Shown here: piece by piece, positions 1 to 6,944 of the stretch
Layout of the letters: each line of letters starts with the position of its first letter
Numbering within the stretch: position 1 is the first letter of the stretch
Translations under genes and position numbers: made by a program
The notes under the pieces: model-generated
The model's database searches: none
Told to the model about the DNA's origin: nothing
The model's input: the letters and a program-made list of their open reading frames with translations, nothing else
From: Nitrospira sp.
GTDB lineage: Bacteria > Nitrospirota > Nitrospiria > Nitrospirales > Nitrospiraceae
Length of the DNA stretch: 8,337 nucleotides
Direction of reading: 5' to 3'
NCBI GenBank assembly: GCA_005116795.1
Contig: SWDL01000150.1
Span: 1-8,337 of the forward strand

Positions 1-1
1 G

Positions 2-814
2 GAATTGCGCTACGCGGCGATTCTCCACGACTTCGGCAAAGTCGGCGTGCGCGAACATATTCTGACGAAAGCGAACAAACTCTTCCCCGGCGATTTGGCG
101 CTCATTCGAGCACGGTTCGACTTCATCAAGCGCACCCTGGAATTACGGGCCTGCGAAAGGAAGTTGGATATCCTGCGCGGCGGTCCGGGAATCGACGGCG
201 ATCTGCTGTTGTCCAACATCGATGCCGAGTTGTCCCGGAGTCTCGAAGACACCTCGGGAATCCTGGCCTTCATCGAGGCGTGCAACCACCCGACGGTCCT
301 CAGGCAGGGCGGGTTTGATCACCTCCACGGCATCGCAGGACGGCACTTTGATTACTTCGGAGAAGCGAAGCCCTACCTGACGGCTGAGGAAATGTATTGC
401 CTCTCGATCCCGAGAGGTTCGTTGACGCAGGATGAGCGTCTGGAAATCGAGAGCCATGTGACCCACACGTTTCGTTTCTTATCCACGATCCCGTGGACCA
501 CGTCGCTTAAGAACGTCCCGCTCTACGCACATCGGCACCATGAAAAGCTCGACGGGACCGGATATCCCTCACAGGTGTCGGGTGAACAGATTCCATTGCA
601 ATCCCGCATGATGGCCATCTGCGACATTTTCGACGCCCTGACGGCGTCGGATCGCCCTTATAAGGCCGCGGTGCCCATATCCAAGGCGCTCACCATTCTG
701 GAGGAGGAGGCCTCGCAAGGAAAACTAGACCGGCACCTTCTCGACATATTCATTCATCAACACATCTACCGCCGGATTCAGATACAGGAAGGGGATCTGA
801 ACTGCGCCGCCTAA
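2..814 (+). CDS. HD-GYP domain protein, predicted c-di-GMP phosphodiesterase (5' end outside window)
   Basis: The frame is open to the left edge, so the N-terminus, probably with a sensor domain such as GAF, is missing. Numbering from the TTG at position 5, the metal-binding residues of an HD-GYP hydrolase are all visible: the HD pair H8-D9 in HDFGKVGV, H151 in ESHVTHT, H178-H179 in the signature HHEKLDGTGYP (178-188), and D207 in AICDIFDALTASDRPY. Enzymes of this family hydrolyse cyclic di-GMP to pGpG or GMP in the cytoplasm. The stretch between the HD motif and the LTQDER helix (about residues 31-138) is roughly 100 residues longer than in minimal HD-GYP domains; I recall similar HDFGKVGVRE-type proteins with this longer form. 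The stop is TAA. The cyclase gene starts about 40 bases downstream on the same strand, which suggests cotranscription. The domain call is firm; activity on c-di-GMP is inferred from the intact motifs. Confidence 0.93.
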   Translation, partial: ELRYAAILHDFGKVGVREHILTKANKLFPGDLALIRARFDFIKRTLELRACERKLDILRGGPGIDGDLLLSNIDAELSRSLEDTSGILAFIEACNHPTVLRQGGFDHLHGIAGRHFDYFGEAKPYLTAEEMYCLSIPRGSLTQDERLEIESHVTHTFRFLSTIPWTTSLKNVPLYAHRHHEKLDGTGYPSQVSGEQIPLQSRMMAICDIFDALTASDRPYKAAVPISKALTILEEEASQGKLDRHLLDIFIHQHIYRRIQIQEGDLNCAA

Positions 815-853
815 CACAGAAGCCGAGTAAATAGAGCGGGAAGGGGACCGGTG

Positions 854-2971
854 ATGCCGCGGATGTGGCTGGGGAAAACCAGGACGATCCATCGACTGGG
901 CCTTGGTCTGTCCCTCTTGGTCACAGCCGCCGTTTTAGCCGTAGGGTGGGTCGGCCCGCATTGGCTCACGAGATTGGAGGCGATGTCTTATGACGTGCGA
1001 CTCCTGATCCGTGGTGAGCGATCGGTCAGCCAAGAGATCGTCCTTGTCGGAGTCGACGACAGGAGTCTCCAGGAGGTGGGACGGTGGCCATGGTCCCGGC
1101 TGATTCAGGCAGAACTCATCGACGCGATCAGTCGAGATCAGCCGAAAGTCATTGGCTTGGATGTGCTGTACACCGAGCCGGAATCTATTCTAGATATGGC
1201 GAAGCCGATGGATGCACAACGCCCTCGTCCCGGCCTCCGCCAAGCGACACCGACGGGCAGCGAACCGGATCGACGTTTTGCGGAGAGCCTGAAGAGGGCT
1301 GGAGCGGTGGTGCTTGGATTCTCTTTCGTCGTGCCGGAATCCGGAACCGATGTGGACGCCTTCCGTGGAAACCCACCGATCACCGGCCCGGTCGCCCGCG
1401 CGCCGTTCGTGCTGATCAAACGAGCGAGGAGCGATGAAGTGCTGCAGCCCTACCGAGCCGCAGGTGTCACGCTGCCGATTCCCGTCTTGTCCGAAGCGGC
1501 ATCAAGCTTCGGACACGTCTACAGCATCCCCGATGACGACGGCATCACCCGCTACGAATATCTCGCGATTCAGCAGGGGAACCGCGAAGAATACTTTCCC
1601 TCCTTGGGACTTGAACTGGCCAGGATGTACCTGGGCATCCCACGAGAGCAGATGGCGCTCGTCCTGGGAGAATCCGTCCGACTCGGCGATCGCGTCATTC
1701 CGATGGACGACAAGGCGCGCATGCTGCTGAATTTCTTGGGACGAGAGCGCCGGTTCCCCTCTGTCTCGGCGACCGACGTCCTTCATCGGCGGATACCTGA
1801 AGGCTTCTTTCAGGGCAAAGTCGTCGTCGTCGGCACAGCAGCCTTGGGGACGTTCGACCAAAAAGCGACCCCGTTTTCCGCGAATGTTCCCGGAATTGAG
1901 AAGAACGCGACGGTGGTCGAGAACATCATTCATTCCAGCTTCGTCCAACGGCCGTACTGGGCGGGGCCGCTCGCCTATCTGCTCGCCGGGCTCCTCGGTC
2001 TGACCCTTGGCGTGATTCTGCCTCGGGCCAGGGCGATTCCGAGCGCCCTGCTGGTCGGCGCTCTGCTCGTCGGGTATGTGCTGGCGACCCATTGGGCATT
2101 GCTCGCCTGGGGGCTATGGCTGGATGTCGTGGTGCCCGTGCTGACCATAATTCTTTCCGGGATGACCCTGACGATGCTGCGCGTCATGACGGTGGAAAGG
2201 CAGGCGGAAGAAATTCGAAAACTGTTTACTCCCTATGTCGGTCCTCAGATCGTCGAGCAGCTCATTCAGAATCCCGAACTCGGCAAAGTCGGGGTCGGCC
2301 AGCGACGAAGGCTGACGATCATGTTTTGTGACATCGTCGAGTTCACCGTATTCTGCGAACGTCATTCACCCGAAGAGGTGGTGAGCCGCTTGAACGAGTA
2401 CCTCAGCGCGATGGCCGAGATCGTGTTTCGGTGGAAAGGCACCCTGGGAGATTTTCAGGGGGATCAGATCCATGCCTTCTGGGGCGCGCCGCTCGATCAA
2501 TCCGACCAAGTGGAGCTCGCCGTGAAGTGCGCCCTCCACATGCGGCAGCGCTTGGGACAGTTGCGTGAGCAGTGGCTCGCCAGGGGGGAAGTCCCCTTCG
2601 ACAACGGCATCGGGATCAACACGGGCGACGTGCTGGTCGGCAACATCGGCCTCGAGGGTCGAAAGATGGACTATGCGGCAATCGGGGATCATGTGAATCT
2701 GACCGCTCGAGTGGAGCGGCTGACTCGCGAGTTCGGAGTTCCCATCCTGGTCACGGAAAGCACGGCGCAGGAAGTTCGTCCGCTGATCGAGGCGGTGGAT
2801 ACACCCGATAACCGACGCCATCTTGGGCATGTCGCGCTTCGAGAGCTCACGGCGGTCAGGGTCAAGGGGAAGCAGCAGCCTGTCCTGGTGTATGAACTGC
2901 AGTCGCTCGCACGGTCGATGCCTTCGCAGGTCATGGCGGCAGGAAGCGACCGTGACACCGCTGCCGCCTGA
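854..2971 (+). CDS. CHASE2-domain class III nucleotide cyclase (membrane-bound)
   Basis: This is a 705-residue protein counted from ATG 854, chosen because the purine-rich GGAAGGGG at 839-846 sits 7 bases upstream; GTG 851 and ATG 863 are alternatives. The order is: an N-terminal membrane helix (about 17-36), an extracytoplasmic CHASE2 sensor domain (about 40-365, with the typical VGVDDRSLQEVGRWPW start and a late VVVVGTAA strand), three membrane helices (about 370-442), a short linker, then the cytoplasmic cyclase domain (about 486-670). Metal-binding aspartates D493 (FCDIVEFT) and D537 (QGDQIHAFWG) and the transition-state pair N615 and R619 (GDHVNLTAR) are present. The substrate-selecting lysine is D533 and the second selecting position is A608, so substrate choice (ATP, GTP or other) cannot be assumed. 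Cyclases of this type make cAMP or cGMP in response to a signal sensed outside the inner membrane. It is probably an operon partner of the HD-GYP gene. Confidence 0.94.
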   Translation: MPRMWLGKTRTIHRLGLGLSLLVTAAVLAVGWVGPHWLTRLEAMSYDVRLLIRGERSVSQEIVLVGVDDRSLQEVGRWPWSRLIQAELIDAISRDQPKVIGLDVLYTEPESILDMAKPMDAQRPRPGLRQATPTGSEPDRRFAESLKRAGAVVLGFSFVVPESGTDVDAFRGNPPITGPVARAPFVLIKRARSDEVLQPYRAAGVTLPIPVLSEAASSFGHVYSIPDDDGITRYEYLAIQQGNREEYFPSLGLELARMYLGIPREQMALVLGESVRLGDRVIPMDDKARMLLNFLGRERRFPSVSATDVLHRRIPEGFFQGKVVVVGTAALGTFDQKATPFSANVPGIEKNATVVENIIHSSFVQRPYWAGPLAYLLAGLLGLTLGVILPRARAIPSALLVGALLVGYVLATHWALLAWGLWLDVVVPVLTIILSGMTLTMLRVMTVERQAEEIRKLFTPYVGPQIVEQLIQNPELGKVGVGQRRRLTIMFCDIVEFTVFCERHSPEEVVSRLNEYLSAMAEIVFRWKGTLGDFQGDQIHAFWGAPLDQSDQVELAVKCALHMRQRLGQLREQWLARGEVPFDNGIGINTGDVLVGNIGLEGRKMDYAAIGDHVNLTARVERLTREFGVPILVTESTAQEVRPLIEAVDTPDNRRHLGHVALRELTAVRVKGKQQPVLVYELQSLARSMPSQVMAAGSDRDTAAA

Positions 2972-3164
2972 GTCCGTTCGCGTAACAGGTATTCTTCTGT
3001 CCCGTTCTTGACCCGCCCTCCGGTCGAATCGACTCGCCGTTTGGACGCATCCGGGCTCTTGAGGACCGGCAGATTGTGCTCGTCGCCTCGCGATCCTGCC
3101 AAGGGCTTTGGCCATGACGCGCTGGGGGCAGTTCCCATCTCCCACGTTCGGACGGTTCGACTTG

Positions 3165-3211
3165 ATAAAAGGCTGAGTGGCGCTCGGCTGGGGGGCAGCG
3201 AGCGCCACTCA
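3165..3211 (-). terminator. Intrinsic terminator of the FecR-protein gene
   Basis: A perfect 13-bp inverted repeat (3174-3186 with 3199-3211, arm TGAGTGGCGCTCG) encloses a 12-base loop. Read on the - strand the stem is followed by GCC and then TTTTATC, a short T tract in the right place. It lies 45 bases beyond the FecR stop codon. On the + strand the stem is followed by GGTTGG with no T run, so it should act mainly on the - strand transcript, although such a stem may also slow transcription arriving from the convergent cyclase gene. The rest of the 284-base convergent gap (2972-3255) shows no convincing gene and no separate terminator for the cyclase. Confidence 0.8.
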
Positions 3212-3255
3212 GGTTGGACTCGGAGGCTCCTCCGATAGGCTGGAAGTCGTGCCGG

Positions 3256-4395
3256 TCAGGGGTGTGGTGGTCCCCCTGGAGGTCCACCTCCCGGAGGGCC
3301 GCCCCCCGGAGGTCCTCCGCCTGGCGGGCCACCCCCCGGAGGTCCTCCGGGCGGTCCGCCAGGTGTTGGAGGGTTGACGAAAGCTGGAACTTGCCCCGGA
3401 GCGTTGCTGCTGCTCAAGGCTCCACTGAAGGCGGCCGGAGGGTTCACGATGGCGGCCGGGGTCGGCGAGGACATCCCGGTTGACATACCCGGCGCCATCG
3501 ATGACGCGCCACGTCCGTTCCCTGGCCTGGCCAGCCCGTCCAGAAGCGGCTTGCCCCCCATCCCTGGCCCTGGCGTCGTAGCCTGCAACCCAAGCGTGGC
3601 GTTTGCGGTCGCCCGGAACCGTTCACGCGGCGTTTCAGGTTTCGGCGCATCCGCCACCTTCGTCGACTGGATGGCCTGACTCACGGCCGACGGTACGCCC
3701 TTCGCTATCGGGATCGGAGGGACTGGGGGTTGTCCCGGCACGGCCGTCGCATACTGTCCCGGCTTGACCGTCACGGTTTGGCCATGCGATGTGAAATCCA
3801 CGTTGCCGGAATCCCCGATGTTGGCGATACCGGTCAACTCATGGATTGGAAGCGAGCCCGCTGCTTCTGAGACCGGCGAAGCCGACTGGGGTACCTCCGT
3901 CGACCGGCCCTGACCATCCCCTCGCGGTTCGATCCACACCACGAAGTCGGTCCCACGCGCCGCGGCCACCGCGCTCGGCGTCCTGATCTCAAAGCGAGAC
4001 CCTGGCCCCTGGAACACTTTGGTCACCAGCGCGCGTACCTTGCCTTCCAACAGACTGAAGACCATGCTCCGCTTGCCTTGGTTCGGGTCATAGATCTGTT
4101 CATTGATCTGGATCTTTGAGTGTTCCGACATGGTCAACATACTGTCATCCAGAAACAGCGCCTTGGCCCGCGAGGCTCCTTGGGTTTCGATAACGGCCTT
4201 GTAGACGACCGCGTCCGACAGCTTGACCGAAACCGGTTGGGCCCCGCCCTGACGCGTCATGTGGACTTGGCCCTCAATGGCGGTAAAGGTCCCGACGGTC
4301 TCCTGTTCGGCGGCCTGGAGAGGTCCGAGGAAAAGGCTCTGCCCAAGCCCCAAGACAAGGGACAGGATCGATGCAAAGCGGATGGATGCGTGCAT
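3256..4395 (-). CDS. Exported FecR-domain protein with C-terminal GGGPP repeats
   Basis: The start at 4395 is set by a strong ribosome binding site, AGGAGGGG, 7 bases upstream, giving 379 residues. Residues 1-29 form a signal peptide (hydrophobic ILSLVLGLGQSLFLG, likely cut after LQA). Residues about 33-155 match the FecR domain, beginning VGTFTAIEGQV and ending in the hallmark RTPSAVAAARGTDF (138-151), where related proteins have TPTAVAGVRGTEF. A later beta segment, GQTVTVKPGQYATAVPG (205-221), is typical of this group. The rest is proline/alanine/glycine rich and ends in an uninterrupted Gly-Pro tract (about 346-377) with four GGGPP units. It is not the classical FecR anti-sigma signal transducer: there is no N-terminal anti-sigma part and no sigma gene nearby. 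It is probably periplasmic or surface located. It converges on the CHASE2 cyclase gene and follows the TPR-barrel gene. The molecular role is unknown. Confidence 0.9.
   Translation of the reverse strand: MHASIRFASILSLVLGLGQSLFLGPLQAAEQETVGTFTAIEGQVHMTRQGGAQPVSVKLSDAVVYKAVIETQGASRAKALFLDDSMLTMSEHSKIQINEQIYDPNQGKRSMVFSLLEGKVRALVTKVFQGPGSRFEIRTPSAVAAARGTDFVVWIEPRGDGQGRSTEVPQSASPVSEAAGSLPIHELTGIANIGDSGNVDFTSHGQTVTVKPGQYATAVPGQPPVPPIPIAKGVPSAVSQAIQSTKVADAPKPETPRERFRATANATLGLQATTPGPGMGGKPLLDGLARPGNGRGASSMAPGMSTGMSSPTPAAIVNPPAAFSGALSSSNAPGQVPAFVNPPTPGGPPGGPPGGGPPGGGPPGGGPPGGGPPGGPPHP
3265..3363 (-). repeat. Gly-Pro coding tandem repeat in the FecR-protein gene
   Basis: About 99 bases encode only glycine and proline, built on a 15-base unit for GGGPP with shorter GGPP units at the ends. 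At DNA level an 18-base block (CCCCCCGGAGGTCCTCCG on the + strand) occurs exactly twice, at 3302-3319 and 3332-3349, a 30-base period equal to two pentapeptides. This minisatellite-like array is a likely site for gain or loss of units. Confidence 0.85.
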
Positions 4396-4732
4396 GGTGA
4401 AACCCCTCCTGTTCATTGTGACAGCCGTGAGGACATCCATTCTCGTATCGGTGGAACTCTGCATCTTCTTCATCACCCCAACAAGGCTAGCAGATCGCGC
4501 AGTGGGACGTTGACCGGGGAAAAACCCTGCGATGTCGGCGTTGGTGCCGGTTCGATGGGGTCTGTGGAGCAGTCTGATCGCACATCGGGGGACGTCCGGG
4601 AGTGCGCGAGTCAGGTCGGTCCGGAGGTGAGGGTCCTCATCTTGTCGGATGGGGCGAGCCATGCCTGTTCGCGCAGTGACCCGTACGAGGTTGAGGCGCG
4701 TGAGGCGCCACCGGCGCTTCGTCACGATCCGG
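4396..4732. other. 337-base gap between the TPR-barrel and FecR-protein genes
   Basis: No gene is supported here. The FecR reading frame stays open upstream through this gap, but the strong ribosome binding site at the downstream ATG argues against translation of it. The gap holds the FecR ribosome binding site (AGGAGGGG just upstream of 4395) and a possible promoter near 4484-4492. Just after the TPR-barrel stop there is a short GC stem (4702-4709 with 4713-4720) without a T tract, so read-through from the TPR-barrel gene into the FecR gene remains possible. Confidence 0.6.
4484..4492 (-). promoter_or_regulatory. Possible extended -10 element for the FecR-protein gene
   Basis: On the - strand the sequence reads TGCTAGCCT, which resembles an extended -10 box (TG, one base, then TANNNT). 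It lies about 90 bases before the start codon at 4395. The region where a -35 box should lie is a poor match (CAACGT with a 17-base spacer). This is a weak call made by eye. Confidence 0.28.
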
Positions 4733-6463
4733 CTAAAACTGGCCGGCCAGGGTGAGGGAGACGACATTGCGGGCGTAGTCGAACGCAAAGACATTGGTTT
4801 GGTCCCGGGTGTAACTGTATTGCCCGATGATCGACAGCCCCGCGCCCAATTCTCGGCTCACCGTCGCGTTGAACAAGTAATTCTTGTCTCGACGAACCGT
4901 GGCGCCGCTGGTGGAAAACGAATTCGGGTTGAGGTAGTCCTGCTGGTAGTAGTCAAATGCGAGGTCGGTTCGGAATTGCCGGAAGGGCGGGAGGCCGATG
5001 CCGGTCGCGATGCGATGGCCCTCATAGGCCCAGTCCGCGTTCGTCGTGTCGCCAGGCGTGGCGGTCGCCGGCCTGCCGCCGCCTGTGACGTCCTTGTCGT
5101 AGGTGTACCCCAGACGGACGTGCGCCTGCTTGTCGGCGAACAGGACATACTGGGTCACGCCGGCCAGCCAATTTTTCCCGTCTCTCGTCGAGTTGAAGAG
5201 AAATCGCCCGTGTTGAAAGTCCTTGTGCTGGTGGCGCAACTGCACTTGGGTATAGAGACGGTCGCTCTCCATCACCGTGAATGTCGGCTGAATCGCGTGC
5301 GCGACCAGATAGGGCGACCGTCCGACGTCGATATAATCGAACGCGTAGGCCAGGCGCGACGTCAGGGGGCCGACCTTGTGCTGCACGTACAGCGACGGCG
5401 TATGGTTCTGCACGTCGAAGGCGCTGAGCGTGCGGTGGAAACTTTGGTACAGACCGTAGGCCGTTCCCACGGTCCAGGTCTCATTGTCGATCGGGCGGAG
5501 TTCTCCGCGCCCGTACAACGCCGTGCGATGATCTTCTTTTTGCGAGATGCCGGTCGAGCCGCCCGGCGGCTGAATTCCTCCGGGCAGCAAGACGACGTTC
5601 GAGTCATATTGCTGGGTGACGCTCAGGTTGAGGTCCCACCGTTTCCCGGTCGACGTCGGCCTGGGCTGGGTCAGCTGTTGTAGAAATTCCGTCGCGGAAC
5701 GCGCCAGTTCGGACTGCGGATCCGGCTGCACCACGGCGTTGAATTCCCGCTTGGCCTCGTCGAACAGGCTCTGCTGTAGATAGGCCAAGCCGCTTTGGTA
5801 ATGCGCATCCGATGACAAAGTGGACTGAAACTCCGCCTGAACCACGGCCGTGAATTCCTGCTTGGCATGATCGAACAGGCCCTGCTGGACATAGGCCAGG
5901 CCGCTCTGATAGTGGGCTTCCGGCGCCAGATCCGGGCTGAGCCGCATCGTCTTGATCAATCGGGGATGGACCTGGTCGTATTGGCCCAGCTTGCCGTAGG
6001 TCAAGCCCTGGTAGAAGTGCACGAGCGGATCCTCCGGCAGGGCTTGCTCCGCCGTGGCCAGGCTGGCCAAGGCCTCCCGATAGGCGTCCTGTTGATATTG
6101 AACGATGCCAAGTCCGAGCTGGGCGCGACCCGACCCCGGCTCGTTCACCAGGAGCGTACGAAATATCCGTTCCGCATCGGCAGGGCGGCTGCTGCGCAAG
6201 TAGGCCTGACCGAGATAGTAGCGGACCTCTGTGTCGTCCGGCTTCTGCCGCAGCGCATCCGCGAAAGAGCGCTCCGCCTCCTGGTAAAGGCCTTGATTGA
6301 ATCTCAACAGCCCTTTCGAGAAGTTCATTTCAAAGAGTTGTGAATCGGAGGACACTTGCGCCCATGTCGACGACACGGCACAGTCCGGGAACCACAGTCC
6401 CAGGCCCACGCATAAGAGCAGGATCTGAATGGTCAACCCGACGGGCCCATGCATCGTTCTCAT
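4733..6463 (-). CDS. TPR-repeat outer-membrane beta-barrel protein
   Basis: A 576-residue protein from ATG 6463; a second in-frame ATG at 6454 and a TTG a few codons upstream are alternatives, and no start has a clear ribosome binding site. Residues 1-35 are a signal peptide (hydrophobic LTIQILLLCVGLGLW, likely cut after STWA). Residues about 42-265 are TPR units, seen as repeated GLLRFNQGLYQEAERSF, YYLGQAYLRSSRPADAERIF and LGLGIVQYQQDAYREALASL helices. Two units, 184-209 and 221-246, are 21/26 identical. From about 275 to the end, alternating polar/hydrophobic strands rich in Tyr, Phe and Trp, starting WDLNLSVTQQYDSNV, form a predicted beta-barrel whose last residue is Phe, the usual Bam recognition signal. 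Size and layout recall TPR-barrel transport proteins such as Slam/DUF560 or PgaA, but I cannot assign it to either. It precedes the FecR-protein gene on the same strand and may help export or present an envelope partner. Confidence 0.88.
   Translation of the reverse strand: MRTMHGPVGLTIQILLLCVGLGLWFPDCAVSSTWAQVSSDSQLFEMNFSKGLLRFNQGLYQEAERSFADALRQKPDDTEVRYYLGQAYLRSSRPADAERIFRTLLVNEPGSGRAQLGLGIVQYQQDAYREALASLATAEQALPEDPLVHFYQGLTYGKLGQYDQVHPRLIKTMRLSPDLAPEAHYQSGLAYVQQGLFDHAKQEFTAVVQAEFQSTLSSDAHYQSGLAYLQQSLFDEAKREFNAVVQPDPQSELARSATEFLQQLTQPRPTSTGKRWDLNLSVTQQYDSNVVLLPGGIQPPGGSTGISQKEDHRTALYGRGELRPIDNETWTVGTAYGLYQSFHRTLSAFDVQNHTPSLYVQHKVGPLTSRLAYAFDYIDVGRSPYLVAHAIQPTFTVMESDRLYTQVQLRHQHKDFQHGRFLFNSTRDGKNWLAGVTQYVLFADKQAHVRLGYTYDKDVTGGGRPATATPGDTTNADWAYEGHRIATGIGLPPFRQFRTDLAFDYYQQDYLNPNSFSTSGATVRRDKNYLFNATVSRELGAGLSIIGQYSYTRDQTNVFAFDYARNVVSLTLAGQF
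5726..5914 (-). repeat. Duplicated TPR unit within the barrel gene
   Basis: Two copies (5837-5914 and 5726-5803 on the - strand) encode nearly the same 26-residue helix pair beginning HYQSGLAY, with 5 substitutions and a 37-residue period. The nucleotide copies are also similar. This points to a recent internal duplication, in contrast to the other, more diverged TPR units of the protein. Confidence 0.75.
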
Positions 6464-6505
6464 AAGGGGGGACAATACAATCCACCAGAGGTTGGAGATT
6501 AAAGA

Positions 6506-6585
6506 GAGAGCCGGCCCGAGGCACAAAGAGAGGTTTGCCCAAGCATCACCTCTCCGGCAGGTGGCACCTATGCCGGTTGGCTCTC
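6506..6585 (-). promoter_or_regulatory. Candidate structured leader (three-way junction) upstream of the TPR-barrel gene
   Basis: Three nested perfect stems are visible: an outer 7-bp stem (GAGAGCC 6506-6512 with GGCTCTC 6579-6585), inside it a 7-bp hairpin (GAGAGGT 6528-6534 with ACCTCTC 6548-6554, 13-base loop), and directly next to it a second hairpin (CGGCA 6555-6559 with TGCCG 6571-6575, extended by GGT with ACC at 6560-6562 and 6566-6568). The inner hairpins abut without unpaired bases, as in junctions that stack coaxially. It ends 43 bases before the barrel-gene start, so a - strand leader RNA is the natural reading. I could not match it to a known riboswitch class. The stems contain enough related purine-rich repeats that chance pairing is possible. 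Confidence 0.3.
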
Positions 6586-6881
6586 GAAAAGTGCCGACCA
6601 GGCTTGGATCGGGCTCCTTGCCTAGTGGCCTCAGAGAGACCGCGAAGAGGTATGCTCTGCACCAAGGTAAGGGGGCAAGACTTTGTGGGACTCCAGCTCT
6701 CACAGCGGCTTCGGAAACAACGGGTCAGCCAGTTGCGACCTCTTTGTCGTCTTATTCGGTTGTCACCCATCCGGACTTGACCCTCTTCTCTCTCGTCGGT
6801 TTCCATAGCCTGTTTGGCCTTCAGATCCCACCTGGCGGCACGACAAGGCAAGCGACATGTCGGCGCCCGATTGCCTGCGCG

Positions 6882-6942
6882 CGATCGGCATTCCCCCGAT
6901 CGTCTCCTTGACGGCGATGCGACTGGAGACTAGGATCTCTCC
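6882..6942. promoter_or_regulatory. Inverted repeats ahead of the MarR gene, possible autoregulatory operator
   Basis: Three inverted repeats lie just before the MarR start codon: CGATCGG 6882-6888 with CCGATCG 6896-6902, GTCTCC 6902-6907 with GGAGAC 6925-6930, and GGAGA 6925-6929 with TCTCC 6938-6942. The last one overlaps the ribosome binding site region (AGGA 6932-6935). MarR proteins usually bind palindromes in their own promoter, so one of these could be the operator, or the stems could act in the mRNA. The assignment is inference. Confidence 0.35.
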
Positions 6943-6944
6943 TC

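Larger units (their letters stand above)
6464..6944. other. Divergent intergenic region, 481 bases
   Basis: This region separates the start of the - strand TPR-barrel gene from the + strand MarR gene and so should hold both promoters. Short open frames exist on both strands, but none shows a plausible start with a ribosome binding site or a recognisable product. On the barrel-gene side it holds the possible RNA fold at 6506-6585; on the MarR side it holds inverted repeats at 6882-6942. A TTGACC hexamer at 6777-6782 could be a -35 box for the MarR gene, but no good -10 box follows at the right distance. Confidence 0.55.

Noticed and set aside
2366..3208. 280-codon - strand open frame
   Set aside because: It is antisense to the cyclase domain, whose motifs are unmistakable on the + strand, and has no protein-like motifs of its own.
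4702..4720. GC-rich hairpin after the TPR-barrel stop as a terminator
   Set aside because: It has a mismatch on the relevant strand, a 3-base loop and no following T tract.
4396..4794. In-frame N-terminal extension of the FecR protein by 133 codons
   Set aside because: It overlaps the end of the TPR-barrel gene, would bury the signal peptide, and the strong AGGAGGGG site points to the ATG at 4395.
4649..5683. 344-codon + strand open frame
   Set aside because: It lies antisense to the TPR-barrel gene, is rich in Arg, Val and Gly as shadow frames in GC-rich DNA are, and shows no recognisable domain.
6506..6600. Resemblance to a c-di-GMP-I (GEMM) riboswitch, from a GGGCAAACC stretch on the - strand
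   Set aside because: The conserved ACGCAAAGCC segment and the GGTAGGTAGC receptor are absent, so the match is limited to one short word.
6464..6703. In-frame N-terminal extension of the TPR-barrel protein by 80 codons
   Set aside because: It would place about 80 basic, unstructured residues ahead of a clear signal peptide, and it overlaps the possible leader structure.
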